Source of the DNA: Paracidovorax oryzae ATCC 19882
Lineage (GTDB): Bacteria > Pseudomonadota > Gammaproteobacteria > Burkholderiales > Burkholderiaceae_C
Reading direction: 5' to 3'
Assembly: GCF_000687165.1 (NCBI RefSeq)
Contig: NZ_KK366049.1
Location: forward strand, 1-64,000
Length of the DNA: 64,000 nt
The notes under the pieces were generated by a model. It saw only the letters and a list, made by a program, of their open reading frames with translations, made no database searches and was not told the DNA's origin. Made by a program: the position numbers and the translations under genes. This document shows positions 52,564 to 62,297 of this stretch, one piece after another (position 1 is the stretch's first letter; every line of letters begins with the position of its first letter).

Positions 52564-54117
52564 ATGCCGCTTTTCAAAAACATGACATTGGCGCAGAAGC
52601 TGGTCGCGCTGGTGGCGTTTTTCCTGGCCGTCCTCCTGCTCGTCGGGGCCACGGGCCTGGCCCAGCTGCGTGCGGTGAGCGCCGCCCAGCGCGAGATGTA
52701 CACCGACACCGTCGTCCCGCTGCGCAAGGTGGTGGACGGGGGACGGCAGGCGGCGGTGCATTTCCGGCGCATGTACCCGTTCATCCTCAAGACCGACGCG
52801 AAATCCCGCGAGGAAACGCTGTCGCTCAACCAGCAGTCGGAGCAGTCCGTGCTCGACGCCATAGCCCTGCTGCGCCAGGAAGGGGCCAGCGCGGAACTGC
52901 GCGCCACGGGCCAGAAGCTCGCGGACACCTGGGCCCGCTACAAGGCGTCGGTGGCCAAACTGCAGGCGGCGGCGCAGGCGGGCGATGCGGAAGCGGCCAT
53001 GGGCGAGCTCAACGCCTCCACCGACCGGCTGCACGTCGAAGTCCGCAACCTGCTGCTGGAAGCCGGCAAGCTGCAGGAGCAGCAGGCACGGAACGAGACC
53101 GAGCGCGTGGCCGCCTCCGTGGACCGCACCTTCCGCATCGTGTCCGCGCTCATCGCGGCGGGCGCGGTGCTCGGGGGGCTGCTGGGCTGGCGGATCATCC
53201 GCTCCGTCCTGCGCCAGCTGGGCGGCGACCCGGCCCAGGCGACTGCGATCGCCCGCCAGATCGCGGACGGTGACCTGCGCGAGAGCTTCGCGGCAGGCGC
53301 GGGCGACACCTCCAGCCTGGTCCACCATCTCTCGGCCATGCGCCTGCAACTGGCCCAGGTGATCGGGCAGGTCCGCCAGTCCGCGGACGCGGTTTCCCAG
53401 GCCTCCGTGGAGATCTCCTCCGGCACGAACGACCTCTCGGCCCGTACCGAGCAGCAGGCCGCCGCCCTGGAGCAGACGGCCGCATCGATGGAGCACCTGG
53501 GCTCCACCTCGCGCCAGAACGCCGACAGCGCCCGCCAGGCCAATGAACTCGCCGTGAACGCGAGCACCGTGGCCGTGCGGGGCGGGGAGGTCGTGGCCGA
53601 GGTCGTTCAGACCATGCGCGGCATCAACGATTCCAGCCGCAAGATCGCGGACATCATCGGCGTGATCGATTCCATCGCTTTCCAGACCAACATCCTGGCG
53701 CTCAATGCGGCGGTGGAGGCGGCCCGTGCCGGCGAACAGGGCCGCGGCTTCGCCGTCGTGGCCGGCGAGGTGCGGCTGCTGGCCCAGCGCAGCGCCCAGG
53801 CCGCGCGGGAGATCAAGGACCTGATCGGCGCCAGCGTCGAGCGCGTGGGCCAGGGCTCGCAGCTGGTGGACCGGGCAGGCACCACCATGGCCGAAGTGGT
53901 GTCCGCCATCCAGCGCGTCACCGGCCTGGTGAGCGAGATCAGCGCCGCCAGCGGGGCCCAGAGCGACGGCGTGGCCCAGGTCAGCGAAGCCATCACCGTC
54001 ATGGACCAGGGCACCCAGCAGAACGCCGCGCTGGTGGAGCAGAGCGCCGCCGCAGCCCAGTCCATGCAGCAACAGGCCGCCCACCTCGTCCGCGCCGTGG
54101 ACGCGTTCCGCATCTGA
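52564..54117 (+). CDS. Methyl-accepting chemotaxis protein
   Basis: The 517-residue protein has TM1 at about 12-32, a periplasmic four-helix sensor (35-188), TM2 at about 192-212, a HAMP domain (212-265) and a long signalling coil with the conserved tip [18 protein letters not shown]. There is no C-terminal CheR-binding pentapeptide (ends VDAFRI). It senses a ligand outside the membrane and controls CheA. The ligand is unknown; the preceding TRAP genes suggest an organic acid. ATG 52564 is the start, as extra upstream codons have no membrane anchor. Confidence 0.93.
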   Translation: MPLFKNMTLAQKLVALVAFFLAVLLLVGATGLAQLRAVSAAQREMYTDTVVPLRKVVDGGRQAAVHFRRMYPFILKTDAKSREETLSLNQQSEQSVLDAIALLRQEGASAELRATGQKLADTWARYKASVAKLQAAAQAGDAEAAMGELNASTDRLHVEVRNLLLEAGKLQEQQARNETERVAASVDRTFRIVSALIAAGAVLGGLLGWRIIRSVLRQLGGDPAQATAIARQIADGDLRESFAAGAGDTSSLVHHLSAMRLQLAQVIGQVRQSADAVSQASVEISSGTNDLSARTEQQAAALEQTAASMEHLGSTSRQNADSARQANELAVNASTVAVRGGEVVAEVVQTMRGINDSSRKIADIIGVIDSIAFQTNILALNAAVEAARAGEQGRGFAVVAGEVRLLAQRSAQAAREIKDLIGASVERVGQGSQLVDRAGTTMAEVVSAIQRVTGLVSEISAASGAQSDGVAQVSEAITVMDQGTQQNAALVEQSAAAAQSMQQQAAHLVRAVDAFRI

Positions 54118-54321
54118 CCCGGCCCGGGGTCGCCGCCCGGCGCTCCCGGGTTGCGGGGGGCCGAAATGCCTTCACGCCGCGCCTTTCCGAACAAGGCGCA
54201 TCCCCGGGGCAAGCCAGGGACACTGCGTTGGGACAGGCGGTGCGCCACCCATCCGAAGGCCGCGGAGCAGGCCATGCCAGCAGACGCCGCAGAACCGGCT
54301 CCGCCGGGCTGCCAGCGTCGT

Positions 54322-54360
54322 CCCCCCGGGGGGAAGGCGCCGCAGGCGCCTCAGGGGGGG
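54322..54360. terminator. GC-rich double hairpin, common intergenic element
   Basis: CCCCCC (54322-54327) can pair with GGGGGG (54328-54333) or with the G-run at 54354-54360, which would enclose an inner hairpin AGGCGCC-GCA-GGCGCCT. It lies just beyond the stop of the - strand methyltransferase gene and after the chemoreceptor. Elements of this form are frequent between Comamonadaceae genes (from memory) and likely act as terminators in both directions. Confidence 0.55.
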
Positions 54361-54363
54361 CCG

Positions 54364-55674
54364 TTACTTCCTTGCGGTCACCAGGAAGCCCTGCACGGGC
54401 TCATTGCCCTCGTAGCGCAGTACGAGGTCCTCGATCTCCACCGTCGTGAAGCCCGCCGCCCGGCACACGGCCTCGGCATGGCTGCGCTTGTGGGCATAGC
54501 GGCCGCTCGCCTGCAGCACCAGGTCCGGGCCGTCCTCGGGAGCGGCTTCGCACGAGAAGAGGAAATGGCCGTTCGGCACGATCAGGCGGAAGGCGTCGGG
54601 CACGGTGTCCGACAGGTCTCCCGTGTAGATGAAGACATCCAGCGCCGTCACCACGTCGTAGATGGACGAGGGTGTGTCGCGCAGCGCGTCCAGGAGGTTG
54701 ACGGTGTGGAAGCGGTCGTACACGTTGTGCCGGGCGGCCTGCTCGATCATCTTGATGGAGATGTCCACGCCGATGAGGAAGCCGTCGAGGCGACCCAGGC
54801 ACACGCCCAGCAGTCCCGTGCCGCAGCCCAGGTCCAGCACGTTGAGGCGCTTGTCGGGATAGCGTTCGAGGATCTTCCCGGCCGCGATCTTCGGCAGCTT
54901 GTACTTCAGGCCGGCGACCATGTGCTGGTCGTAGAGGCCCGCGAGCTCGTCGAACAGCGCGCGGTGCAGCTCCGGCGGCTGGTGCTGCGGCGTTACGCCG
55001 TGCGCGATGGCGGTGTAGTAGGCCACCACGGAGTCGCCGGGCGCGATTTCCATCAGCGCCGTGGTGTCGGCCACTGCCTGCGCCGGCGTGCCGGCCGCGA
55101 TGCAGGTCTTCACACGGCCCAGGCGGGCTTCGGTGTCCTGCGGGTTTTCGTCGATGAGAGCGCCCCAGACCTGCAGCGCCTCGGCATGCTGGCCCTGGTC
55201 GCTCAGGTCGCGGGCGAGCAGGCGGCGCAGCTGCACGTCGCCGGGCACCATCTCCAGGCCGCGGCGCAGGTGGCGCACGGCCATGTCCAGGTGGCCTGCG
55301 CGGTGCGCGATGTCCACCACGCCGGCGAGCACCAGCAGGTTGCGCGGCTCGCGCGCAGCCAGCTTCTCGGCCAGCTCCACGGCTTCGCGCAGCTGGTTCT
55401 GGCGCGCGTGCAGCAGCGCCAGTTCCAGCTGGCCCGGACCCCAGTCGGGCGCCAGCGTCACGGCGCGGCGCAGCCCGTCGAAGGCCTTCGGGATATTGCC
55501 CGCCTTCTCGGCCATGAGGCCTGCCAGCATGAACACGCGCGGGTCGTTGGGCTGGGTGCGCTGGGCCTTGTTCAGCGTGAGCGCGGCCTGCTGCAGGTCG
55601 CCGCGGGCGATCTGTTCGCGCGCCGTTTCGAGGTGTTGGCGGTTCGGGTCGGTGGGGGTTGCAGTGGCGCTCAT
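54364..55674 (-). CDS. TPR-containing SAM-dependent methyltransferase
   Basis: The 436-residue protein has residues 10-215 as five or six TPR units (QQAALTLNKAQRTQPNDPRV; GQLELALLHARQNQLREAVE) and residues 225-436 as a class I methyltransferase with NVLDLGCGTGLLGVCLG (motif I) and VVTALDVFIYTGDL (motif III/IV). It presumably methylates a protein partner held by the TPRs. Target unknown. ATG 55674 begins MSATATPTDPNR. It is a single gene between the hairpin element and the chitinase gene. Confidence 0.85.
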   Translation of the reverse strand: MSATATPTDPNRQHLETAREQIARGDLQQAALTLNKAQRTQPNDPRVFMLAGLMAEKAGNIPKAFDGLRRAVTLAPDWGPGQLELALLHARQNQLREAVELAEKLAAREPRNLLVLAGVVDIAHRAGHLDMAVRHLRRGLEMVPGDVQLRRLLARDLSDQGQHAEALQVWGALIDENPQDTEARLGRVKTCIAAGTPAQAVADTTALMEIAPGDSVVAYYTAIAHGVTPQHQPPELHRALFDELAGLYDQHMVAGLKYKLPKIAAGKILERYPDKRLNVLDLGCGTGLLGVCLGRLDGFLIGVDISIKMIEQAARHNVYDRFHTVNLLDALRDTPSSIYDVVTALDVFIYTGDLSDTVPDAFRLIVPNGHFLFSCEAAPEDGPDLVLQASGRYAHKRSHAEAVCRAAGFTTVEIEDLVLRYEGNEPVQGFLVTARK

Positions 55675-55770
55675 GTCTCGTGCTGAAAATAGAGAGCCGG
55701 GCGCTCGGCCCGGCTGCAGGGAATCACGGGATTATCCCGGATTCGCCTTCCACGGCGCGTCCCCCGGGTT

Positions 55771-57087
55771 TCAGCGGCCCGTGGACAGCTCCTCTCCGGC
55801 CGCGCGCACCAGCTCGCCGCCATCGCCCGACAGCTCCCAGAACATCATGCCGCGCAAGCCCGTGGCCCGCACGATGCGCGCCTTCTCGCGCACGACCTGC
55901 TCGTCGTCGAAGGTCCAGAACGTGCTGCCGTCGAAGAGCCAGGCCGCGCGGGACCACGCGTCCCGGTGCCGGGTGAAGCCGGGCTTGGCGCGCACGGTCT
56001 TGAAATCGTCCACGCCGGCCTCGTAGGTGCCCTGCGCGGGGCCCGTGGCCGGCTGGTAGAGGCCGTTGCCGGCCGGGTCCACGCCGCGCCAGCCTTGGGA
56101 GTACAGCGGCGCGCCGACCACGAGCTTGCTGCGCGGCACCCCGGCCTGCAGGTACCGGCCGGCGGCTTCCACCACCGAGAGATCCCGTGCCCGGTCCGGG
56201 TCGCGCGGGCTGGGTGCAAGTGCGGCCTGGTGGTTGGTGCGCCGCTCCGAGGAAACGTGCAGGTCGTAGGCCATCAGATTGATGAAATCCACTGTCTTCG
56301 CCACGGCCGCGAGCTCGATCTTCGCGCTGTTCTGCGGGCCCGCGGGTGCCGCGATGGTCAGGCGCAGCGCCGGGTCGATGGCATCGAGCTGCCGGCGGAA
56401 TTCCTGCAGCAGCAGCGTGAAGTTCACCGTATCTTCCGGCCGCACGATGTTGCCGGGGGCGGCTTCTGCGGCGACATGCTCCCAGTCGATGTCGATGCCG
56501 TCGAACACGCCCGCCGCCGGGCCGTTTCCTTCGGTTTCCCCGCCGGTGCGGCCGCGGATGAAGAGATCGACGCACGACGTCACGAACGCGCTGCGCGATG
56601 CGGGCGTGAGGGCTGCGTCGGAGAACCATTTCGATCCGTTCCAGCCGCCCAGCGAAACCAGCACCTTCAGCCCGGGCTGCAGGCGCTTGAGCGCGCGCAG
56701 CTGCTGGAAGTTGCCGCGCAGCGGCTCGCTGCCGTCCACCGCCGTGCCGTCCACGCTTTCCTCGGCCGTCCACGGGCGCTCCACGTCGGCCCACGCATCG
56801 CCGAGCCCGCAGCCCACCGGGCCGCTGCCATCCGCGCTGGCGGGCGCCACGCTGCCGAACGCATAGTTCAGGGTGGTGATGCGGGGCAGGGCGCCCTGGG
56901 TGGCCAGGCTCTTCGCGGTGTAGCCGCGGGCATAGATGCCCCAGGAGGTGAAGTAGCCCACCACTTCGCGTGCGGGCGTTGCGGCGCTGCCCGGCGCGTG
57001 GGCGGACACGGCCGTGCCGCTCCAGGCAGGGGCGGCCAGGATGGCCAGGCAGGCGATGCCCAGGGTGCGGGTCCAGGGTGTCCTCAT
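55771..57087 (-). CDS. Secreted glycosyl hydrolase family 18 (chitinase-like)
   Basis: The 438-residue protein has a signal peptide (MRTPWTRTLGIACLAILAAP...), then the GH18 barrel. VVGYFTSWGIYARGY is strand 1, KVLVSLGGWNGS strand 3, DGIDIDWEH (196-204) holds the DxxDxDxE motif with acid Glu203, and NLMAYDLH carries the strand-6 Tyr-Asp; MFWELSGD is strand 8. It should cleave chitin or related N-acetylglucosamine chains outside the cell. ATG 57087 follows GAGGAG, and the open frame upstream lacks a signal. In a plant-associated bacterium it may act on fungal walls or block chitin signalling (inference). Confidence 0.9.
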   Translation of the reverse strand: MRTPWTRTLGIACLAILAAPAWSGTAVSAHAPGSAATPAREVVGYFTSWGIYARGYTAKSLATQGALPRITTLNYAFGSVAPASADGSGPVGCGLGDAWADVERPWTAEESVDGTAVDGSEPLRGNFQQLRALKRLQPGLKVLVSLGGWNGSKWFSDAALTPASRSAFVTSCVDLFIRGRTGGETEGNGPAAGVFDGIDIDWEHVAAEAAPGNIVRPEDTVNFTLLLQEFRRQLDAIDPALRLTIAAPAGPQNSAKIELAAVAKTVDFINLMAYDLHVSSERRTNHQAALAPSPRDPDRARDLSVVEAAGRYLQAGVPRSKLVVGAPLYSQGWRGVDPAGNGLYQPATGPAQGTYEAGVDDFKTVRAKPGFTRHRDAWSRAAWLFDGSTFWTFDDEQVVREKARIVRATGLRGMMFWELSGDGGELVRAAGEELSTGR

Positions 57088-57267
57088 GTGCGGTGCTCCT
57101 CGTATGCAGGGCTCCGCACTCTCGGCCCGGGGAGGCGGCGCGTCAATGCAGCGCCATGCATGCAATGCTGAGGGTACCGCTTTGGGATGCCGCCGTGCCC
57201 GGGCACGGCGCCGGTCCGCGCCGCGTGGCACGTGCAGCCCGGCATCGCGCCGCGGCTGCACTTCCCG

Positions 57268-58872
57268 TCAGGAGGCCGGCGTGTTCAGCTCTTCGGTGCT
57301 GCAGGGCCGGAATCCGCCTGCTTCAGTCCGCCGGACACAGACGCCGCCGCCATAGATCTGGCGCGGGGATTTGTAGAAAACGATGTGCCCACCGGCATCG
57401 ACTTCGAACTGGTAGTTGCTGTAGGTGCCCGTTTCCCCGGAGCCGTCGCACACGTAAGTTCCGGAAGGGCTGACGAGGCTCCGGCCGGCGAACCGGTAGC
57501 TGCCGGTGTAGGTGCAGCCCTGGGTACCGTCCCCGCCGTTTTGGACCATTTGGAACTGCCCGTCGCGGGTCTGGAACTTGAGCTGCAGGCGTGCCGCGAA
57601 TCCCAACGTAGAGCCTGCGGCGAAACGGATGCGGTAGGTCTGGTTGAACCGCGCCGTGAGATCCTCGTACTGGAACCGCACGATGCGCCGGGGCGTGTCG
57701 CCGGGAAGGGTGACGGTGCCGGTGGTGGCCGAGTCGAAGGTGATGCGCATCGGGCCCAGGTCGGCGGCCTGCTCGCCGCTGCGGGTGCCGCCGCCCAGCA
57801 CGGGCCCATTGCGGTATTCCTGCAGGTTGCCGGTGAAGGCCGTGTCGCCCTCGGCCCGGACGCCCCCGGCCTGCAGGAAGAGTGAGGAGCCGTCGGGCCG
57901 GTAACCCACATAGGTCACCACCATGGCACGTCCCTGCTGCGTGTCGATCTGCAGGCTGCGCCCGGGCCGGCCGCTCACCTCGCCCTCGAAACCCCAGATA
58001 CCGGGTTCCGGCTGCGTCTGGAACCCTCGTGCCGTAGGGCAAAGCCCCGGCCAGTCCATGAAGACGGCACCCCCCATGCAGTAGCCAAACAGGTCGGTGG
58101 AAGCGCCGTCCTGCCACAGGGTCCCTCGGAATATGCCATCGGCCTGCATCATGAAATGCTCTGCACGGTAAGGGCCTGTCTCCTGCGTCCCATCGCTCCT
58201 GGTGCACAAGTAAGTTCCGTCGGAAGACACGCCCGAGCCTGCGGGCTGGATGTTGCCGGTGTAGATGCAGTTCCGTCGTTCCGCGCTGGTGTCGATCTTC
58301 ATGGAGAACTGGCCATTCTCCAGCTTCACGCCAATCCAGTGCGGAGTTCTCGAGCTCTGCGTCACGCCGGAGAATGTGTCGGTGGCAATCGCGTCGCGCG
58401 TGAGCCGCACGCCAGGGTCCTCGTACTGGTAGCGCGAAATACGCCGCGGCACGTCGCCCGGCAGCGTGACGGTGCCCGTGGTGGGCGTGTCGAAGACGAT
58501 CTTCACGGGGCCCGCGGTGGCTGCGGTCTCGCCCTGGCCGGTGCCGCCGCCGATCACGGGGCCGTTGCGGAACTCGCTCAGCGTGCCGTCGAAGGTGGAA
58601 GAGGTGTTGGGCCGGGTGCCCGCGGCCTGAAGGAAGAACGACGAGCCGTCGGCGCGGTACCCCAGGTAGGACACGGCCATGGTGCGGCCGGCCTGGGTGT
58701 CGATGTGCAGGCTGCGGCCCGGGCGGCCGTCCAGCTCGCCGTCGAAGCTCCACATGCCGGGCTCGGGCTCTGCCGTCTGGGCCCATGCGGGGGCGGCGCA
58801 GGCGGCGATGACGCCACCCAGCAGCAGGGCGGATGCGGATGGGCGGCGGGATGGTGATGGCGTGTAGTGCAT
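57268..58872 (-). CDS. Secreted protein with two tandem homologous halves, function unknown
   Basis: The 534-residue protein has a signal peptide ending AAPAWAQ. Half one (36-285) and half two (286-534) are alike: PEPGMWSFDGELDGRPGRSL against PEPGIWGFEGEVSGRPGRSL, FRNGPVIGGGTGQGE against YRNGPVLGGGTRSGE, and TGTVTLPGDVPRRI against TGTVTLPGDTPRRI. Each half also has Cys pairs (NCIYTGNI, GCTYTGSY). An internal duplication is plain. No catalytic motif is recognised; the strand-rich, Gly-rich pattern suggests a beta-sandwich or binding protein. ATG 58872 has GAGGGA upstream. A neighbour of a secreted chitinase-like protein, it may share an extracellular role. Confidence 0.8.
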   Translation of the reverse strand: MHYTPSPSRRPSASALLLGGVIAACAAPAWAQTAEPEPGMWSFDGELDGRPGRSLHIDTQAGRTMAVSYLGYRADGSSFFLQAAGTRPNTSSTFDGTLSEFRNGPVIGGGTGQGETAATAGPVKIVFDTPTTGTVTLPGDVPRRISRYQYEDPGVRLTRDAIATDTFSGVTQSSRTPHWIGVKLENGQFSMKIDTSAERRNCIYTGNIQPAGSGVSSDGTYLCTRSDGTQETGPYRAEHFMMQADGIFRGTLWQDGASTDLFGYCMGGAVFMDWPGLCPTARGFQTQPEPGIWGFEGEVSGRPGRSLQIDTQQGRAMVVTYVGYRPDGSSLFLQAGGVRAEGDTAFTGNLQEYRNGPVLGGGTRSGEQAADLGPMRITFDSATTGTVTLPGDTPRRIVRFQYEDLTARFNQTYRIRFAAGSTLGFAARLQLKFQTRDGQFQMVQNGGDGTQGCTYTGSYRFAGRSLVSPSGTYVCDGSGETGTYSNYQFEVDAGGHIVFYKSPRQIYGGGVCVRRTEAGGFRPCSTEELNTPAS

Positions 58873-58998
58873 GGAACTCCCTCGTGACAAGTGACGTGTC
58901 GGATGAACCGCGCACTTGACCACAGAGTGCCTGCTGTGCCTACCCCTCCGTCGCGGGGTTTGTGTTACCGCGCGCAGACGGTCGCGTTGCCGCTCCCG

Positions 58999-60114
58999 TC
59001 AGGCGAACACGCCCGCCGTGTCCTGCATGCGCGCCGACACCTCGCCCAGGTGGTGCAGCGTGTCGCCCCAGGTCATCTCCAGCTGCGTGAGCTTCTTGAA
59101 GTAGTGGCTGCCGATGTATTCGTCGGTCACGCCGATGCCGCCGTGCAACTGCACGGACTGCTGGCCCACGAAGCGCATCGACTGCCCGAGCTGCACCTTG
59201 GCGCGCGACAGGGCGCGGCGGCGCTCCTCGGCCGGCGCACCCAGCTTCAGGCTGGCGTAATAGCTCATCGAGCGCGCGAGTTCCAGCTGCATCTTCATGT
59301 CGGCCACGCGGTGCCGCAGTGCCTGGAAGCTCGCGATCGGCACGCCGAACTGCTTGCGCTGGTTCATGTAGTCCACGGTGAGGGCCACGGTCTGGTCCAT
59401 CACGCCCACGGCCTCGGCGCACGCCGCGGCGATGCCGATGTCCACCGCGAGCTCGAGTGCCGCCAGCCCGTCTTCCGCGACCAGCGTGGCCGGCGCGTTG
59501 TCGAACTGGACCTCCGCCGCGCGGCTGCCGTCCTGCGTCACATAGCCGCGCGTGGCCACGCCCTGCGCGCTGCGCTCGACCAGGAAGAGGGCCATGCGGC
59601 CCTGTCGCTGTGCAGGCACCAGGAACGCATCGGCCTGGTCGCCCGCGGGCACGAGACTCTTGGTACCCGTCACCGTGGCGCCGTCGCCCGAACCGGTGGC
59701 CTGGGCTTCGCACACGTCCAGCCGGTAGCGTGCCTTGCGCTCCTGGTGCGCCAGCACCACCAGCGCTTCACCGCTCGCGATGCGCGGCAGCCACGCGGCC
59801 TGCACGGCCTCGGGCGCGCACTGCGCCAGCACCCCGCTGGCCACGAACGTCTGCGCCAGCGGCTCCAGCACGATGCCGCGGCCCAGTTCCTCCATCGCCA
59901 CCATCGCATCCACCGCACCCTGGCCCAGCCCGTCGTGCGCCTCCGGCACCGTCAGCGCCGTCAGGCCCAGCTCCGCCAGCTCGCCATACGCCGCACGGTC
60001 GAACCCGCCCGCCGCCACGATGCCGCGGCGCCGCTCGAACGTATAGCCCTTGTCCACCCAGCGCCGCACCGCATCGCGCAACGATTGCTGGTCTTCAGAA
60101 AAATCGAAATCCAT
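58999..60114 (-). CDS. Acyl-CoA dehydrogenase
   Basis: The 371-residue flavoenzyme has the usual order: N-terminal helices (FSEDQQSLRDAVRRWVDKG), a middle beta domain (GTKSLVPAGDQADAF) and a C-terminal bundle with MNQRKQFGVPIASFQALRHR and LHGGIGVTDEYIGSHY. It oxidises an acyl-CoA to the 2-enoyl-CoA. The catalytic Glu position cannot be fixed by eye. It lies 147 bases downstream of a second such gene on the same strand; the two may act as a heteromer, as paired dehydrogenases of steroid or branched-chain pathways do (inference). Confidence 0.92.
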   Translation of the reverse strand: MDFDFSEDQQSLRDAVRRWVDKGYTFERRRGIVAAGGFDRAAYGELAELGLTALTVPEAHDGLGQGAVDAMVAMEELGRGIVLEPLAQTFVASGVLAQCAPEAVQAAWLPRIASGEALVVLAHQERKARYRLDVCEAQATGSGDGATVTGTKSLVPAGDQADAFLVPAQRQGRMALFLVERSAQGVATRGYVTQDGSRAAEVQFDNAPATLVAEDGLAALELAVDIGIAAACAEAVGVMDQTVALTVDYMNQRKQFGVPIASFQALRHRVADMKMQLELARSMSYYASLKLGAPAEERRRALSRAKVQLGQSMRFVGQQSVQLHGGIGVTDEYIGSHYFKKLTQLEMTWGDTLHHLGEVSARMQDTAGVFA

Positions 60115-60187
60115 GGTTGTCTCCAAAAGCGGTTCAGGGCAGGGCGCTTGCACGCCCCTTCAAAGATCAGCGAAGCTCATGCTGGAA

Positions 60188-60204
60188 CCCCCTCGCGGAG
60201 GGGG
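60188..60204. repeat. GC hairpin CCCCCTC-GCG-GAGGGGG
   Basis: A seven-pair stem with a three-base loop lies between the two acyl-CoA dehydrogenase genes, followed by a CCCGGGGG tract. It resembles the GC hairpin at 54322 and may attenuate or end the transcript. It lies 57 bases from a larger inverted repeat. Confidence 0.45.
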
Positions 60205-60229
60205 CCCGGGGGAGCCGTGCGTTACCGCG

Positions 60230-60298
60230 CCAGCGAAACATCGTCGCCCCCCGGAAGCAAATCAGCCCAGCACCGTCTGAGCGACGATGTTTCGCTGG
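60230..60298. repeat. Perfect 18-bp inverted repeat spanning the end of an acyl-CoA dehydrogenase gene
   Basis: CCAGCGAAACATCGTCGC (60230-60247) is the exact complement of 60281-60298, with 33 bases between. The right arm is coding (it contributes the QRNIVAQ codons near the C-terminus of the gene ending at 60262), while the left arm lies past the stop. In RNA it would give a very stable stem holding the stop codon in its loop. Confidence 0.7.
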
Positions 60299-61467
60299 AC
60301 TTCGTTGCTCCCGCCATAAATCGTGGTCTTGCGCAGGTTGAAATAGGTGGACGCCAGCGGCGCATTCGCCACCGTGCCGCCCGGGAATCCCCCCAGAGCG
60401 CCCATCGCCGCATCGCCCTGCCAGCCCGCCTCCATGGCCTCCTCGATGAAGGGCAGGGCGTAGGGGCCGGCGGCCAGCATCATCAGTTCGGCATAGCGCT
60501 GCTGGATTTCGCTGCCCTTGATCTTGAGCAGGCCGGCGATGTCCAGCGAGTTCTTGCCCGATTTCTCGGCAGACAGCACGCGCAGCACCAGCATCTCCAG
60601 TGCGACGATGTCCACCTCCAGCAGCGCGATCTGGTCGCGGAAGCGCATGTCGTCCCACAGTCCTTCGGTCCTGGCGATGCGCTTGAGGCGCTCCAGCTCG
60701 CGCTTGCTGCGGTTCACGTCGGCGATGTTGGTGCGTTCGTGGCTGAGCAGGTGCTTGGCGTAGGTCCAGCCCTTGTTCTCCTCGCCGATCAGGTTCTCGG
60801 CCGGCACTTCGACGTTGTCGAAGAACACTTCGTTGACCTCGCACTCGCCGTCCAGCAGCTTGATCGGCCGCACCGTGACGCCGGGCGACTTCATGTCCAG
60901 CAGCAGGAAGCTGATGCCGGTCTGCGGCTTGCCTTCGGTGCTGGTGCGCACGAGGTTGAACATCCAGTCGCCGTACTGGCCCAGGGTGGTCCAGGTCTTC
61001 TGGCCGTTGACGATGTATTTGTCGCCGCGGCGCTCGGCACGGGTCTTGAGGCTGGCCAGGTCGGAGCCCGAGCCCGGTTCGCTGTAGCCCTGGCTCCACC
61101 AGACCTCGCCGCTCGCGATGCCGGGCAGGAAGCGCTGCTGCTGTTCGGGCGAGCCGAAGGCCATGATCACCGGTGCGACCATCACCGGGCCGAACGGCAC
61201 GATGCGGGGCGCACCGGCCAGCGCGCACTCTTCCTCGAACAGGTGCTTTTGCACGGCCGTCCAGCCGGGGCCGCCGAACTGCTTCGGCCAGCCGAAGCCC
61301 AGCCAGCCCTTCTTGCCGAGGATCTTGGCCCAGCCCTGCAGGTCGTCGCGCGTCAGGCGCAGGGCGTTGTGCACCTTGTGCGCGGTTTCGGCCGGCAGGT
61401 GTTCGCGGACCCATGCGCGAATCTCTTCGCGGAAGGCCTGTTCTTCGGGGGTGAATGCAAGGTCCAT
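60262..61467 (-). CDS. Acyl-CoA dehydrogenase (longer paralogue)
   Basis: The 401-residue enzyme has EEIRAWVREHLPAETAH at the start, WWSQGYSEPGSGSDLASLKT as the acyl-CoA/FAD contact, KTWTTLGQYGDWMFNLVRT in the middle domain, and IYGGSNEVQRNIVAQTVLG at the end. It oxidises an acyl-CoA to its 2-enoyl form. ATG 61467 (MDLAFTPEEQ) matches the family start. It is first of the two dehydrogenase genes on this strand. Its last codons take part in a perfect inverted repeat with the DNA beyond its stop. Confidence 0.92.
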   Translation of the reverse strand: MDLAFTPEEQAFREEIRAWVREHLPAETAHKVHNALRLTRDDLQGWAKILGKKGWLGFGWPKQFGGPGWTAVQKHLFEEECALAGAPRIVPFGPVMVAPVIMAFGSPEQQQRFLPGIASGEVWWSQGYSEPGSGSDLASLKTRAERRGDKYIVNGQKTWTTLGQYGDWMFNLVRTSTEGKPQTGISFLLLDMKSPGVTVRPIKLLDGECEVNEVFFDNVEVPAENLIGEENKGWTYAKHLLSHERTNIADVNRSKRELERLKRIARTEGLWDDMRFRDQIALLEVDIVALEMLVLRVLSAEKSGKNSLDIAGLLKIKGSEIQQRYAELMMLAAGPYALPFIEEAMEAGWQGDAAMGALGGFPGGTVANAPLASTYFNLRKTTIYGGSNEVQRNIVAQTVLG

Positions 61468-61534
61468 GCGTTGTCTCCGTGTGGACGCCGGCGTGGCCGG
61501 CGCGATATCGCAATTTGTAGCACGGTCGTGCTTT

Positions 61535-62230
61535 TTATGGCTGTCCGGGGAGCGACACCCCGAGCTGTTCGCAGAGGGTCGCCAGCGATCCGCGCAGCGC
61601 CGCCACCTCGGCCTCCAGCGCCGCCACACGATCGGCCAGCGCCGGATCGGCCGCCCGCGGAGAGGCGGGAGCGGCGGCCTGGGCCGCCTGTGCGGCCATG
61701 TCGGCGGCGCTCAGGGGGCCGCAGAGCAGGTGCGTCCAGCGCGACTCGCGGGCGCCCGGTGCGCGTGGCAGCAGGGCCACCAGCGGGCCGCCTTTGTCCT
61801 CGCTGCGCGACTGCAGTTCGTCCAGGAAAGCCTCGACCGATGAGATGTCGGCAAAGCGGTGCCAGCGCTCGGCGTTGATGCGCAATTCGCCCGCCGTCTG
61901 CGGACCGCGCAGCATCAGCAGGCCGAGCAGGGCCGCGGACTGGTCGGGAACGCCCACCGCGCGCGTGAAGTTGTGCTCCCAGCGGGTGGCGCGCTGGCCG
62001 CCGATCTCCACCACCATCGCGCGGCGGCGCAGGCTGTCCAGTGCCTCCTGCACTTCTGCGTCGGAAAGCGTGGTCACCGGGTCGCGGCTCGACTTCTGGT
62101 TGCAGCCGGTCACCACCGCGTTCAGGGTGAGCGGATAGCTGTCGGGCACCGTGCGGGCCTTTTCCATCAGGGTACCGAGCACGCGGGCTTCGGCGGCGGT
62201 CAGGGGCTGGAGGCGGGGATCGAAGGGCAT
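61535..62230 (-). CDS. YceH/DUF480 family protein
   Basis: The 231-residue protein has two tandem winged-helix domains ([60 protein letters not shown]) and a C-terminal coiled coil ([20 protein letters not shown]). This is the layout of the DUF480 family, whose role is not established. Starts at ATG 62230, divergent from purN with 67 bases between. Confidence 0.9.
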   Translation of the reverse strand: MPFDPRLQPLTAAEARVLGTLMEKARTVPDSYPLTLNAVVTGCNQKSSRDPVTTLSDAEVQEALDSLRRRAMVVEIGGQRATRWEHNFTRAVGVPDQSAALLGLLMLRGPQTAGELRINAERWHRFADISSVEAFLDELQSRSEDKGGPLVALLPRAPGARESRWTHLLCGPLSAADMAAQAAQAAAPASPRAADPALADRVAALEAEVAALRGSLATLCEQLGVSLPGQP

Positions 62231-62297
62231 GGCAAAAAGGCGGGTGGCGCCGCGGCAAGCAAGGAGGAGGAACGGACGCGGCGATAATCCGCGCCCC

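Noticed and set aside
57088-57267. PIP box before the chitinase-like gene
   Set aside because: No pair of CGAA boxes with the right spacing was found on the relevant strand.
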